Below are positions 1 through 9,830 of a stretch of 27,878 bases of DNA, piece after piece (within the stretch, counting starts at the first letter, position 1; the number at the start of each line of letters is the position of its first letter). The stretch is from Croceibacterium_A sp039920345 (GTDB lineage: Bacteria; Pseudomonadota; Alphaproteobacteria; Sphingomonadales; Sphingomonadaceae), in assembly GCA_039920345.1 (NCBI GenBank), contig JBDSDZ010000090.1:1-27878 (forward strand), in the 5' to 3' direction. A program made the position numbers and the translations under genes. The notes under the pieces are model-generated. The model did not search any database. It was given only the letters and a program-made list of their open reading frames with translations, and was not told the DNA's origin.

Positions 1-2989
<2,989 letters not shown>

Positions 2990-3201
2990 GGGAGGGTATT
3001 GCCTCTTTGCTGTTCTCGGCGCGCGGGCGCGCCTGGGATCGATCTCGTTCGAACGGGATCCCGCGAGACGCGAAATGGCCGCAGGGCGGGCACACCTCTC
3101 GGGGTGCCGACTGCAGCCTCAATCACATCTCACGGATTGCCGGGCTTCCTTCCTGTGGCACACCCCCGCGTAAGGTGCGCCTCGCTCGAAGCATTCGGCT
3201 T
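2990..3201 (-). promoter_or_regulatory. rpoB 5' leader with structured elements
   Basis: No gene is visible between the predicted rpoB promoter and its start codon. On the minus strand the leader holds an 8-bp hairpin, GGCGCACC paired with GGTGTGCC (3157-3181). It also holds a 20-bp palindrome with one mismatched pair (3041-3060) centred on CGTTCGAACG. There is no intrinsic terminator with a U-run and no convincing small ORF. A role in controlling rpoBC output is inference only. Confidence 0.4.
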
Positions 3202-3207
3202 AGGGGC

Positions 3208-3236
3208 CATATAGGTAGCAGGCAGCCACCGGTCAA
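3208..3236 (-). promoter_or_regulatory. Predicted sigma70-type promoter of rpoB
   Basis: On the minus strand TTGACC (3231-3236) and TATATG (3208-3213) are separated by exactly 17 bp. This is a close match to the housekeeping consensus and predicts a start near 3201, giving rpoB a leader of about 210 nt. The promoter lies between the methyltransferase gene (ending at 3305) and rpoB. Confidence 0.7.
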
Positions 3237-3304
3237 GCGGATGAAAGGCTAAAGTCGACCTGGCCCCAACGCCCCGCTCGATCCGGGGAGAGTCTCCTCG
3301 GCGT

Positions 3305-3937
3305 TCAGAACAGGCCGGGAATCAGCCGCCAGCGCACGGTGGCGCAATAGTCCCGATAAACCGGGTCCTGCGACAGCAGGTTCTCCTCGGCCTTGAGGCG
3401 GAGGATCTGCGCCCACCAGCCAATCGCATAGACGACCAGATTGATCGGCAAGGGCATCAGGATAAGGATGCCCAGGTGTACCAGCAGGTATCCCGCATAC
3501 ATCGGATGGCGCACGAACTGGTAAAGCCAGTTGACCTTGATCCCGCGGTTGGCAGGGGCGATCCCGAAACTGCGCCGGAGCGACAGCTTCGCCCCCAGAT
3601 GGATCATATTGCCGAGCATCACCAAGGTTATGCCAAGGAGATGGATTCCCGGAATGGCGCCTGCTCCCGGAAGGACCAGCAATGGGGCCGCCGTCGCGGT
3701 GATCGCCAGCAACCAGTCCCCCAAGCGCAGCGAAATCGACTGAGTCGACCGCCGCAGCAGGATGAAGATCACAATAATCGTCTCTGATATGAGCATCAAC
3801 CAGGCGTCCGGCCGGCCCGAAACGGCCACACGCTGCGCCAGCCAGATCCACAACGCGGCGATGACCACCTGTTCGACGCGGTCGAGCACGGTCGGGAGGC
3901 GCCATTTGCGTTCGCTGGAAGCAACTACTGCCGTCAT
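3305..3937 (-). CDS. Isoprenylcysteine carboxyl methyltransferase-like membrane protein
   Basis: A 210-residue integral membrane protein of the ICMT/PEMT-like methyltransferase family, which moves methyl groups from SAM to membrane-embedded substrates. The C-terminal signature is clear: RHPMY at residues 143-147, then RLKAEE at 180-185 followed by DPVYRDYC. These correspond to the SAM-binding HPxY and R/E-E motifs. Hydrophobic helices lie near residues 22-38, 46-62, 74-90, 97-114 and 148-175. I chose the ATG at 3937; an open frame extends to a TTG at 4078, but that extension is arginine-rich and lacks a ribosome site. Bacteria rarely prenylate proteins, so the substrate is probably a lipid, amine or other small molecule and cannot be read from sequence. 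It is followed by the separate rpoB promoter. Confidence 0.85.
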   Translation of the reverse strand: MTAVVASSERKWRLPTVLDRVEQVVIAALWIWLAQRVAVSGRPDAWLMLISETIIVIFILLRRSTQSISLRLGDWLLAITATAAPLLVLPGAGAIPGIHLLGITLVMLGNMIHLGAKLSLRRSFGIAPANRGIKVNWLYQFVRHPMYAGYLLVHLGILILMPLPINLVVYAIGWWAQILRLKAEENLLSQDPVYRDYCATVRWRLIPGLF

Positions 3938-4096
3938 CAAATAGCCTGCCCAAGTGGTAAGGAGCCGAACCTGACCCCGCACCCGCACTCGCAGGTCACG
4001 GTTAAAATTCCGTTGGGCGCCGCGCGGTGACAGCGAAAGCGCCGAGCCGGCAACCTCCCCAGCCTTTCCGCTAAACAACGCGTCTCATATTGAAAG

Positions 4097-4151
4097 TCGA
4101 TAATATCGATTGACGATAAGAGCGAATCGATTTATTGACTATCGATATCGA
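4097..4151 (+). promoter_or_regulatory. Palindrome cluster and putative promoter of the DUF2975-XRE operon
   Basis: Three related palindromes fall within 55 bp: TCGATAATATCGA (4097-4109), AATCGATT (4125-4132) and overlapping TATCGATA/TCGATATCGA (4140-4151). They surround a plausible promoter, TTGACG (4110-4115) and TATTGA (4133-4138), with a 17-bp spacer and a predicted start near 4145. Repeated ATCGAT cores overlapping the promoter look like operator sites. The likeliest binder is the XRE-type regulator encoded by the last gene of the operon, acting as an autorepressor. The palindromes are visible; the binding is inferred. Confidence 0.5.
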
Positions 4152-4170
4152 CCATATTGGAGATCGAGAA

Positions 4171-4296
4171 ATGACCCGTCTTATGCATCACGCCGCCGCG
4201 GCCCTTGCCGCCTCGCTCATCGCCTTCGTTTCCATCTCGGCCATCGTCATGGTGCCTCGGACTTCCGATGCACCGATGATGATCACGCTGGCCTGA
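4171..4296 (+). CDS. Small membrane peptide (41 aa), hypothetical
   Basis: A 41-codon reading frame with a good ribosome site (GGAG at 4159-4162, 8 nt before the ATG). It starts MTRLMHHAAAALAASLIAFV and continues with an isoleucine/valine-rich stretch, so residues 8-28 form one transmembrane segment or an uncleaved signal. A short tail rich in Met and Pro follows. It ends 22 bp before the DUF2975 gene and begins just after the palindromic promoter region, so it is the first cistron of that operon. I do not recognise a family. It could be a true microprotein or a translated leader peptide that tunes the next gene. Placement and ribosome site make translation likely; function is unknown. Confidence 0.5.
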   Translation: MTRLMHHAAAALAASLIAFVSISAIVMVPRTSDAPMMITLA

Positions 4297-4318
4297 CCCC
4301 GGGCAGAAAGGAACTACC

Positions 4319-4855
4319 ATGGTTGCCAAACCCAGGGACGGCCTGCTGGTCGCCGCCAAGATCGCCACCATCCTCGTTCGGATCGGCCTCGTCATCGGCA
4401 TGATCGGCCTCGGCGTTGCCACCACGATCGCGGTTATCAGCCCCGAATGGCTGAGCGGTCACCTGATCGTGCAGATGGAGCCTGACGCCCTGAAGGATGT
4501 CACCGGCGCCGCGGTGCTGGTCACCTTGATCACGCTCTGCTCGCTCGGCCTGATGTTCGATTTCGTGGAGCGGTTGGCCAAGATCATCGATACCGTTGGC
4601 CAGGGAGACCCGTTCACCGCGGACAACGCCGCGCGCCTCACCCGGATGGGCTGGCTGGCGCTGATCGTCCAGTTGCTCGGCATCCCGGTGATGCTGATGT
4701 CGACCTGGCTCAGCAGCCGGATTGAACCGGGCGTGTTCGAGATCAGCAGCGACCCTTCGTTTACCGGCTTTGCCCTGGCGCTGGTGCTGTTCATCCTCGC
4801 CCGTGTGTTCCGCGAAGGGGCAGCCATGCGCGATGACCTGGAAGGGACCGTCTGA
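4319..4855 (+). CDS. DUF2975 family membrane protein
   Basis: A 178-residue protein with four predicted transmembrane helices, near residues 11-40, 60-80, 108-130 and 148-164. It ends with LARVFREGAAMRDDLEGTV, the arrangement typical of DUF2975 proteins. The loop before the third helix (GQGDPFTADNAARLTRMGW) also fits the family, where a G-x-PF motif precedes NxxRL. The molecular function is not established. In many bacteria DUF2975 genes sit directly upstream of a small Cro/CI-type regulator, as here, so the pair is probably a functional unit. The ribosome site AAAGGA lies 8 nt before the ATG. The stop overlaps the next start (TGATG), indicating translational coupling. No catalytic residues are evident; a sensory or modulatory membrane role is inference. 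Confidence 0.85.
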   Translation: MVAKPRDGLLVAAKIATILVRIGLVIGMIGLGVATTIAVISPEWLSGHLIVQMEPDALKDVTGAAVLVTLITLCSLGLMFDFVERLAKIIDTVGQGDPFTADNAARLTRMGWLALIVQLLGIPVMLMSTWLSSRIEPGVFEISSDPSFTGFALALVLFILARVFREGAAMRDDLEGTV

Positions 4856-5061
4856 TGCCGATCACCGTCAAACTGGACGACCTGCTCCATGCCCGGCGCA
4901 TGACCCTGACCGAAATGGCCGAACGCATCGACCTGACACTCGCCAACCTGTCGATCCTCAAGACCGGCAAGGCCAGGGCGATCCGCTTCTCGACCCTCGA
5001 AGCGATCTGCCGCGAGCTCGATTGCCAGCCCGGCGACGTGCTCGGTTACGAAGGCGAATAG
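4855..5061 (+). CDS. XRE family (YozG-like) transcriptional regulator
   Basis: A 68-residue single-domain helix-turn-helix protein of the Cro/CI type, like the small regulators that accompany DUF2975 genes. The HTH spans about residues 10-50: LTEMAERIDLTLANLSILKT supplies helices 2 and 3, and RFSTLEAICRELDC with PGDVL is the typical C-terminal end of this HTH_26-like group. No effector or dimerisation domain is attached. It is coupled to the DUF2975 gene by a one-base stop/start overlap. The simplest model is autoregulation through the palindromes at 4097-4151, with the membrane partner modulating activity; neither is shown by sequence alone. A hairpin follows the stop. Confidence 0.88.
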   Translation: MPITVKLDDLLHARRMTLTEMAERIDLTLANLSILKTGKARAIRFSTLEAICRELDCQPGDVLGYEGE

Positions 5062-5068
5062 GCCTTTA

Positions 5069-5095
5069 CGGGTGCCGGCCTGGTGTCGGCACCCG
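5069..5095. terminator. Hairpin between converging genes, possible terminator
   Basis: A perfect 9-bp stem (CGGGTGCCG/CGGCACCCG) with a 9-nt loop lies between the converging XRE and methyltransferase genes, immediately before the methyltransferase stop. Neither side has a strong T-run, so termination would be weak or factor-assisted. Confidence 0.45.
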
Positions 5096-5097
5096 CC

Positions 5098-5793
5098 TTA
5101 CCGGGTCAGCACCATCATCGAAGCCCCGCCAAGCAGGCGCACCGCAAGGTCTTCATTGACCAGCCGGGCGAGGCGGCGGGGAAGGCTCATCAGGCGCGTA
5201 CGCAGCTTGCGATTGGGCAGCGATTCGGCGCCGTGGATATAATTCCAGTCGAGGATCTGCAGGTCGCAGTCGCGCAGCGTTGCCAGCGCGGTATCCTTGC
5301 AGAAGTAGTGCAGGTGGCCGACCGCTTTGCGCGTGTACATCAGCGACCGGCCCAACATCAGGCCCTGGGCCGACAGGTCGAGCGGGATGTGGAACAGCTT
5401 GTATTCGGCGCGCGGTTTCATCGCCCGGATAAAACCCAGGTAATCGTCAACGTGCTCGAACACGTCGATCGCCATCAGCAGGTCAGCCGGAGCGGTTTCA
5501 GCGGCAAAATAGTCGCCCTGCTTGAAGCTCACCCGGTCGGTCGCCTTGGGCGCAGCGATGCGCATGGCATCGGACGAAATGTCGTAGCCTTCGAACCGCG
5601 TTGCCGGCATCCGACCAGCGAGTTCGACGAGGATTTCGCCCGATCCGCAGCCGACTTCGACCACGTCGCGCGGCATGATCTCGTTGCGAACCAAAATGTC
5701 GCTGATCCACAAGGCCTTGAACGGCGCATCGCCGGCATGCCAGTCGGGGTTCGTTGCGAGGTATCGCCCGCCTTCGTAGAAAGGATCGCGCAT
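5098..5793 (-). CDS. Class I SAM-dependent methyltransferase
   Basis: A 231-residue soluble methyltransferase with a Rossmann fold. Motif I is VVEVGCGSGE (residues 44-53). The acidic end of beta 2 is GYDISSDAM with D71, motif III includes D94 in QGDYF, and the motif IV/V region is DLLMAIDVFEHV (104-115), typical of the Methyltransf_11/23 group. The C-terminal part (residues 140-231) is basic and contains no second recognisable domain. The substrate is unknown. Similar proteins sit in polysaccharide or glycan clusters, but no such genes are nearby, so no pathway is assigned. The ATG at 5793 is the first good start; its ribosome site is weak. It is transcribed divergently from rplJ across a 353-bp gap. 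Confidence 0.85.
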   Translation of the reverse strand: MRDPFYEGGRYLATNPDWHAGDAPFKALWISDILVRNEIMPRDVVEVGCGSGEILVELAGRMPATRFEGYDISSDAMRIAAPKATDRVSFKQGDYFAAETAPADLLMAIDVFEHVDDYLGFIRAMKPRAEYKLFHIPLDLSAQGLMLGRSLMYTRKAVGHLHYFCKDTALATLRDCDLQILDWNYIHGAESLPNRKLRTRLMSLPRRLARLVNEDLAVRLLGGASMMVLTR

Positions 5794-5867
5794 TGTAGCT
5801 CAGATCGTCCGTCTTGGGGGGCAAAGCGCTAATATGAGTCAATAACCTTTCGTGCAAGCAGTTCTGC

Positions 5868-6146
5868 TTGACTGCCTGCCCCAAATCCTTATTGGCGCGC
5901 CGGTCCGTGGGCCTTCAAGCCTGCGGTCATTCCGTCCGAGACAGTTGGTGCAGGTAATTTGGCCTGCTTAATTTCCAGCCTAGGCGGGGACAGAGATTTA
6001 GGCGCGCCCGCAAGGTAGCGCCATTCGCGCCATCTGGCGCACCTCCTTCCCCTCACGGACCCGCCCGTCCTGGCTTTGCCGGGGCGGCAACGTAGCCGGT
6101 TGCATGGCCCAGATGGGCGATGCGATCACATGTGAAGGAGTACGGC
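5868..6146 (+). promoter_or_regulatory. rplJ promoter and structured leader
   Basis: A possible promoter is TTGACT (5868-5873), a 16-bp spacer and TATTGG (5890-5895), with a start near 5902 and a leader of about 245 nt. The leader can form several hairpins: GGCGC/GCGCC (6001-6022), GCGCC/GGCGC with a 4-nt loop (6027-6040), and a larger one (6061-6087) in which CCTGGC pairs with GCCGGG inside a CCGC/GCGG base. In many bacteria the L10-L12 complex binds such a leader to control rplJL translation. The structures are seen; autoregulation is inferred from the family. I see no gene in the rest of the 5794-6146 gap. Confidence 0.45.
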
Positions 6147-6662
6147 ATGGATCGTTCGCAGAAATCCGATTCGGTCGCCGCCCTCAACGCGGTCTTCAAC
6201 GAGAGTGGCGTGGTGGTCATCACCCGCAACCTCGGCTTGTCAGTGGCCCAGTCCACCGACTTGCGCTCGAAGATGCGCGATGCGGGTGCGTCCTATAAGG
6301 TCGCGAAGAACCGCCTTGCCAAGCTTGCCCTGAAGGACACGCAGTACGAGGGCCTCGAGGATCACCTCACCGGCCCGACCGCGCTTGCTTATTCGACGGA
6401 CCCGATCGCCGCTGCCAAGGCCGCGGTCGATTTCGCCAAGACGAATGACAGGCTCGAAATCGTCGGCGGTGCCATGGGCGCCACGCAGCTCGATGCAGCC
6501 GGGGTCAAGGCACTCGCCTCGATGCCGTCGCTGGACGAACTGCGCGGCAGGATCGTGGGCCTGATCAATGCTCCGGCGACCAAGGTCGTCCAGCTGATCG
6601 GCGCGCCCGCGAGCAAGCTGGCCCGCGTCTTCGGCGCTTACGCAGCCAAAGAAGCGGCCTGA
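6147..6662 (+). CDS. rplJ: 50S ribosomal protein L10 (uL10)
   Basis: Stalk base protein of the large ribosomal subunit. It anchors L7/L12 dimers and, in many bacteria, represses its own operon by binding the leader mRNA. The 171-residue product has the classic L10 opening (MDRSQKSDSVAALNAVF) and the rRNA-binding segment SYKVAKNRLAKLAL. Its C-terminal helix (residues ~150-171, ending FGAYAAKEAA) is where L12 dimers dock. The start at 6147 is set by GAAGGAG six bases upstream; an upstream in-frame start at 6120 would overlap that ribosome site. rplL follows after 65 bp. rplK and rplA, commonly upstream, are not present here. Confidence 0.98.
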   Translation: MDRSQKSDSVAALNAVFNESGVVVITRNLGLSVAQSTDLRSKMRDAGASYKVAKNRLAKLALKDTQYEGLEDHLTGPTALAYSTDPIAAAKAAVDFAKTNDRLEIVGGAMGATQLDAAGVKALASMPSLDELRGRIVGLINAPATKVVQLIGAPASKLARVFGAYAAKEAA

Positions 6663-6684
6663 CGGTTTTTCAATTCTCGAATTC

Positions 6685-6700
6685 CCCCAGGCAACTGGGG
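6685..6700 (+). other. GCAA-loop hairpin between rplJ and rplL
   Basis: CCCCAG (6685-6690) and CTGGGG (6695-6700) form a perfect 6-bp stem closed by a GCAA tetraloop in the 65-bp spacer between rplJ and rplL. No U-run follows, so it is not a strong terminator. It could be an RNA stability or processing element that helps raise L7/L12 above L10; this role is inferred. Confidence 0.4.
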
Positions 6701-6727
6701 TCCATCATTTGAACGGAGTAATTAGAC

Positions 6728-7105
6728 ATGGCCGATATCGCCAAAATCGTTGAAGACCTGTCCAAGCTGACGGTTATGGAAGCCGCTGAGCTGGCCAAGG
6801 CCCTGGAAGAAGCATGGGGCGTTTCTGCCGCTGCTGCCGTGGCCGTGGCTGCGCCTGCCGGCGGCGGCGCTTCCGCCGAAGCCGCTGAGGAAAAGACCGA
6901 ATTCGACGTCATCCTGACGGGTGACGGCGGCAAGAAGATCCAGGTGATCAAGGAAGTGCGTGCGATCACCCAGCTCGGCCTGACCGAAGCCAAGACCCTC
7001 GTCGAGAGCGCCCCCAAGGCGATCAAGGAAGGCGTCAACAAGGCCGAAGCCGAAGACATCAAGAAGAAGATCGAAGAAGCCGGCGGCACCGTCGAAATCA
7101 AGTAA
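6728..7105 (+). CDS. rplL: 50S ribosomal protein L7/L12 (bL12)
   Basis: Multi-copy stalk protein that recruits translation GTPases to the ribosome. The 125-residue product has all three regions: an N-terminal dimerisation and L10-binding domain (ADIAKIVEDLSKLTVMEAAE), an Ala/Gly-rich hinge (about residues 35-55, AAAAVAVAAPAGGGASAEAA) and a C-terminal factor-binding domain. The latter has the hallmark KKIQVIKEVRAIT and GLTEAKTLVESAPKAIKEGV. Length is normal for the family. A good ribosome site (CGGAG) precedes the ATG. It is the last gene of the rplJ-rplL unit and is followed by a strong intrinsic terminator instead of rpoB. Confidence 0.98.
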   Translation: MADIAKIVEDLSKLTVMEAAELAKALEEAWGVSAAAAVAVAAPAGGGASAEAAEEKTEFDVILTGDGGKKIQVIKEVRAITQLGLTEAKTLVESAPKAIKEGVNKAEAEDIKKKIEEAGGTVEIK

Positions 7106-7152
7106 TCTTCGGATCGAGTTTCGCGGGTGTCTTGAAGCACTCGTGGATGGGA

Positions 7153-7185
7153 GGGCGGTGCCGCAAGGTGCCGCCCTTTTCCTTT
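7153..7185 (+). terminator. Intrinsic terminator of rplJL
   Basis: A 10-bp stem with GC pairs and two G-U wobbles (GGGCGGTGCC/GGTGCCGCCC, 7153-7176) is closed by a GCAA tetraloop and followed by TTTTCCTTT. It ends the rplJL transcript before the converging sensor kinase gene. Confidence 0.88.
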
Positions 7186-7246
7186 GGCGGGCGCGAAAGG
7201 TGCAATCTACTTTGGTGACGGCCGCTTGTGGGGTGGAAAGCGGACT

Positions 7247-8341
7247 TTAGGCGAGGTGGGGAAATTGTACGGTAAAGCACGCTCCGCTACTATCGCCGCG
7301 CGGGCCTGCGTCCAGCGTGCCGTTGAGCTGGTTTGCAAGACTTGCAACGACCTGCATGCCCAAGCCTGCCGTCGCCGCGTGCGGATCAAAGCCGTCGGGC
7401 AGGCCCCGGCCTTCATCGCAAACGATCAAACGATACATATCATCCCGTGACTGGAACGTTACATCGATCTTGCCGGCCCCGTATTTGGCCGCATTGGTGA
7501 CCAGCTCGTTTATGATTAATCCAATCGGCTGGATTGAACCCGCGGGGACCATATCCTCATCGCCCTCGACCACGATTTTCCGATCCAGAATGGCGGCAAG
7601 GTCATCACACAGACGCCGAATGAACGCGATACAAGACACCTCATTGGCAGCTTCTGCATAAAAATGCCGATGAACCTGGGCTACTGATGCCACGCGATTG
7701 GCCGCCAGCTTGAGGTGCATGGCGCTGTCGCCAACGTCGGGTGACCGGCTTTGAATTGCCAGCAGGCTCGATACAAACTGAAGACTGTTCATCACGCGAT
7801 GATCAATCTCCTTTGCCATCAGGTTCGCCCGTCCGACCGCATCGCGCGATGATAACCGCAGCTCGAGTTGGTCCATCACGATTGACGCCAGATCTTTCAG
7901 GTCTTCGATCTGATCGTTGTCGATCGGACGAGGTTCCTTGTCGATCACGCACAGGGTGCCAAGATTGTGCCCGTCACTGGTCGCGAGCGGAACTGCGGCA
8001 TAAAAGCGCAGGCCGAAGTCGCCGGCCACAAGTGGATTCGCCAAGGATCGAGGGTCGCTCCGTGCGTCCTCAATCAAGTAAGGCGTATCGCCCATTATGG
8101 CTGAGGCACAAAGCCCGGGCTCACGATCAATCTGCTCAACGGGCAGGCCGTAATGCGATTTGAACCAGATCCGGTCTTCATCAACGATGCTGATAATCGC
8201 AATCGGAACCTTGAGACGACGGGCGGCAAGCGCGGTGATGCGATCGAAAGCTCCGTCGGGAGGGCTGTCGAGGATGTCGTAGCGGCGGACCGCTGCCAAA
8301 CGCGCGACTTCTTTGGGGAGCATATTGTCTACGCTCGACAT
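7247..8341 (-). CDS. GAF-domain sensor histidine kinase, HisKA_2/HWE type
   Basis: A 364-residue soluble two-component kinase without transmembrane segments. An N-terminal GAF domain (about residues 25-160; FDRITALAARRLKVPIAIIS, GLCASAI, FYAAVPL, LGTLCVID) should sense a small ligand or redox state. The dimerisation domain carries KEIDHRVMNSLQFVSSLL with the phospho-accepting His at 181, typical of HisKA_2/HWE kinases. The ATPase domain has the N box INELVTNAAKYG (278-289), G1 DEGRGLPDGFD (309-319) and G2 GLGM (326-329). Such kinases often feed the PhyR-NepR-EcfG general stress response in alphaproteobacteria, but no response regulator gene is adjacent. The start at 8341 is supported by AAGGTGG 7 nt upstream. 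Its base composition is slightly less GC-rich than that of its neighbours. Confidence 0.93.
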   Translation of the reverse strand: MSSVDNMLPKEVARLAAVRRYDILDSPPDGAFDRITALAARRLKVPIAIISIVDEDRIWFKSHYGLPVEQIDREPGLCASAIMGDTPYLIEDARSDPRSLANPLVAGDFGLRFYAAVPLATSDGHNLGTLCVIDKEPRPIDNDQIEDLKDLASIVMDQLELRLSSRDAVGRANLMAKEIDHRVMNSLQFVSSLLAIQSRSPDVGDSAMHLKLAANRVASVAQVHRHFYAEAANEVSCIAFIRRLCDDLAAILDRKIVVEGDEDMVPAGSIQPIGLIINELVTNAAKYGAGKIDVTFQSRDDMYRLIVCDEGRGLPDGFDPHAATAGLGMQVVASLANQLNGTLDAGPRGDSSGACFTVQFPHLA

Positions 8342-8558
8342 ACGAGTGCCACCTTAAAACTCGACTTCCATGCAGCTTCAACTGAGCGAGACCTGCGAGG
8401 CTGTAAAACGAAGCGTTTGAAAAGACCAGTTATTGGCGCGAAGGACAACGAAATCGAGGCTAGCGAAACGCTGAAGCTCAGCCCGATGAAGGCCCCCAAG
8501 CGGGGTTTCAACAACCGAGGTTTTGCTCGGTGCCGGCCATGCGCGCAGGCTAGGGCGG

Positions 8559-9095
8559 CTAGAGCCCGATGGCGAGGCGGGCGCCGATCATGTCGATGCC
8601 GGGGTTCTGCTGCGCGTTGAAAATCCGCCCCTGGCTGATGTGCATCCAGCTTGCTTCCAGTGCGAGCTTTTCGGACACGCGGTAGCCGAGGCCGATTTCC
8701 GGCTCGAACAGCACCCGGCTGCCGAGGTCGGTTCGCTGACCGAGTGCGTAATCCACCCGGTACGAAGGCCCGTCATGCACCACCAGGCCGATGGCGGGAC
8801 GGACATAGAACCGGCCCTTGCCCAATTTCCAGCTCAGTCCCGCACCCGCAAACGAGGTATCGCCTGCGGTATTGAGTGAGGCGATCAAATACGGCGCGGG
8901 CTTGCCGATAAACCCCAGCGCGTCGATCCGGTCGAAGCGATAACCGGCGGCAATATCCGCCCCGCTCTCGTTGGTCGGCAGGGTGAACGGGGTGTCGACC
9001 TCGTGGACATAGACGCCCACGAACGCTTCCTGCGCCGCAGCCGGGGCGGACAGGGCGAGCGCGGCGATAGCGGCAGGAATCAGCAGGCGGTTCAT
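8559..9095 (-). CDS. PagL-like lipid A deacylase (acyloxyacyl hydrolase)
   Basis: A 178-residue predicted outer-membrane beta-barrel of the PagL family, which removes the 3-O-linked acyl chain from lipid A. Starting at the ATG at 9095 gives a classic signal peptide (MNRLLIPAAIAALALSAPAA, cleavage before QEAF). A longer frame begins at a GTG at 9131 but would bury that signal. Alternating hydrophobic strands fill the protein. The family signature is at the end: WMHISQGRIFNAQQNPGID holds the catalytic His152 and Ser154 spaced H-x-S. In Pseudomonas PagL the third residue is a Glu twelve positions after the Ser; here that position is Asn164, so the acidic partner is uncertain. The protein ends IGL, an unusual barrel terminus without a C-terminal Phe. 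Function is likely but activity is unproven. Confidence 0.8.
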   Translation of the reverse strand: MNRLLIPAAIAALALSAPAAAQEAFVGVYVHEVDTPFTLPTNESGADIAAGYRFDRIDALGFIGKPAPYLIASLNTAGDTSFAGAGLSWKLGKGRFYVRPAIGLVVHDGPSYRVDYALGQRTDLGSRVLFEPEIGLGYRVSEKLALEASWMHISQGRIFNAQQNPGIDMIGARLAIGL

Positions 9096-9139
9096 CGCCG
9101 AGCGCCTTGCCCGGACAATACTTTCGCGCACCTGACTGA

Positions 9140-9673
9140 TCAGAGACCGCGCAGGTAAGTGATGATTTCCTGGCGCTTGGCAGCGTCCTTCAGGCCGCCG
9201 AAGCCCATCTTGGTGCCGGGCACGACCGCCTTGGGATCGGTGATGAAACGGTCGAGGTTGGCGCGGTTCCAGGTCAGGCCCGAGCTCTTCATCGCATCGC
9301 TGAAATCGAACCCGGCCACGTCACCGGCCTTGTCACCGTAAATGCCCGCGAGCGAAGGCCCGATGCCATTCTTGCCCGGCTCGACCGAGTGACACGCCTT
9401 GCACTGCGCGAACGAAGCTGGCTCGACATTGGCGGCAGTGGTGGCGCTGGCAGACGGCTTGGGTGTTGGCGTGGCGCTGGGTGTGGCGCTCGGCGTTTCG
9501 GTGGGAGTTGCCGTTTCGGCCGGCGTCATGGTGTCGCCTGGCGTGGCCATCGTGTCGGTCGCCATCGGCGTTTCAGTAGTCGCCGTATCGACCGGATCTT
9601 CCGAGTTGCCGCCGCAGGCAGCGAGGGCAAGCAGCAGGCTGAGTGAAGTGGCGGATTTCGCAGCAAACATCAT
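9140..9673 (-). CDS. Class I cytochrome c, predicted lipoprotein with Thr/Pro linker
   Basis: A 177-residue periplasmic electron carrier tethered by lipid. From the ATG at 9673 (GGAAAG upstream; a second ATG lies at 9670) the signal is SLSLLLALAAC with lipobox Cys20. A low-complexity linker of Thr, Pro, Ala and Ser spans residues 28-80 and includes repeated TPxxTPSAT-like units. The C-terminal domain (85-177) is a cytochrome c of the c550/c552 type: CKACH at 91-95 binds heme and GTKMGFGG provides the distal Met156, with the terminal helix RQEIITYLRGL. The likely role is electron delivery to a terminal oxidase or similar partner, held at the membrane by a flexible tether. The open frame extends upstream to 9910, but that part lacks start signals. 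Confidence 0.9.
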   Translation of the reverse strand: MMFAAKSATSLSLLLALAACGGNSEDPVDTATTETPMATDTMATPGDTMTPAETATPTETPSATPSATPTPKPSASATTAANVEPASFAQCKACHSVEPGKNGIGPSLAGIYGDKAGDVAGFDFSDAMKSSGLTWNRANLDRFITDPKAVVPGTKMGFGGLKDAAKRQEIITYLRGL

Positions 9674-9830
9674 AAAGGCTTTCCAACAGAGAACTGACCT
9701 GCCTCCTATCGCCGGATTCAACGCACGAAAAGGCTTTGTGTCCCGCGCGCCGCACATGCTCTCCTTTTCGACGGCGATAGCGGCAGCGCCCTTCCGCCGG
9801 GTGCGCGCTGCGCCTATCGGGTCCGCCCTC

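Noticed and set aside
8342..8558. 217-bp gap between the sensor kinase and the PagL-like gene
   Set aside because: Only a weak 5-bp hairpin (CCGAG/CTCGG near 8516) without a U-run was seen; no gene or clear promoter could be supported.
9756..9830. Longer start for the MATE gene (ATG at 9756)
   Set aside because: The extra 25 residues are not typical of the family, and 9831 begins just before the conserved region; a longer start cannot be fully excluded.
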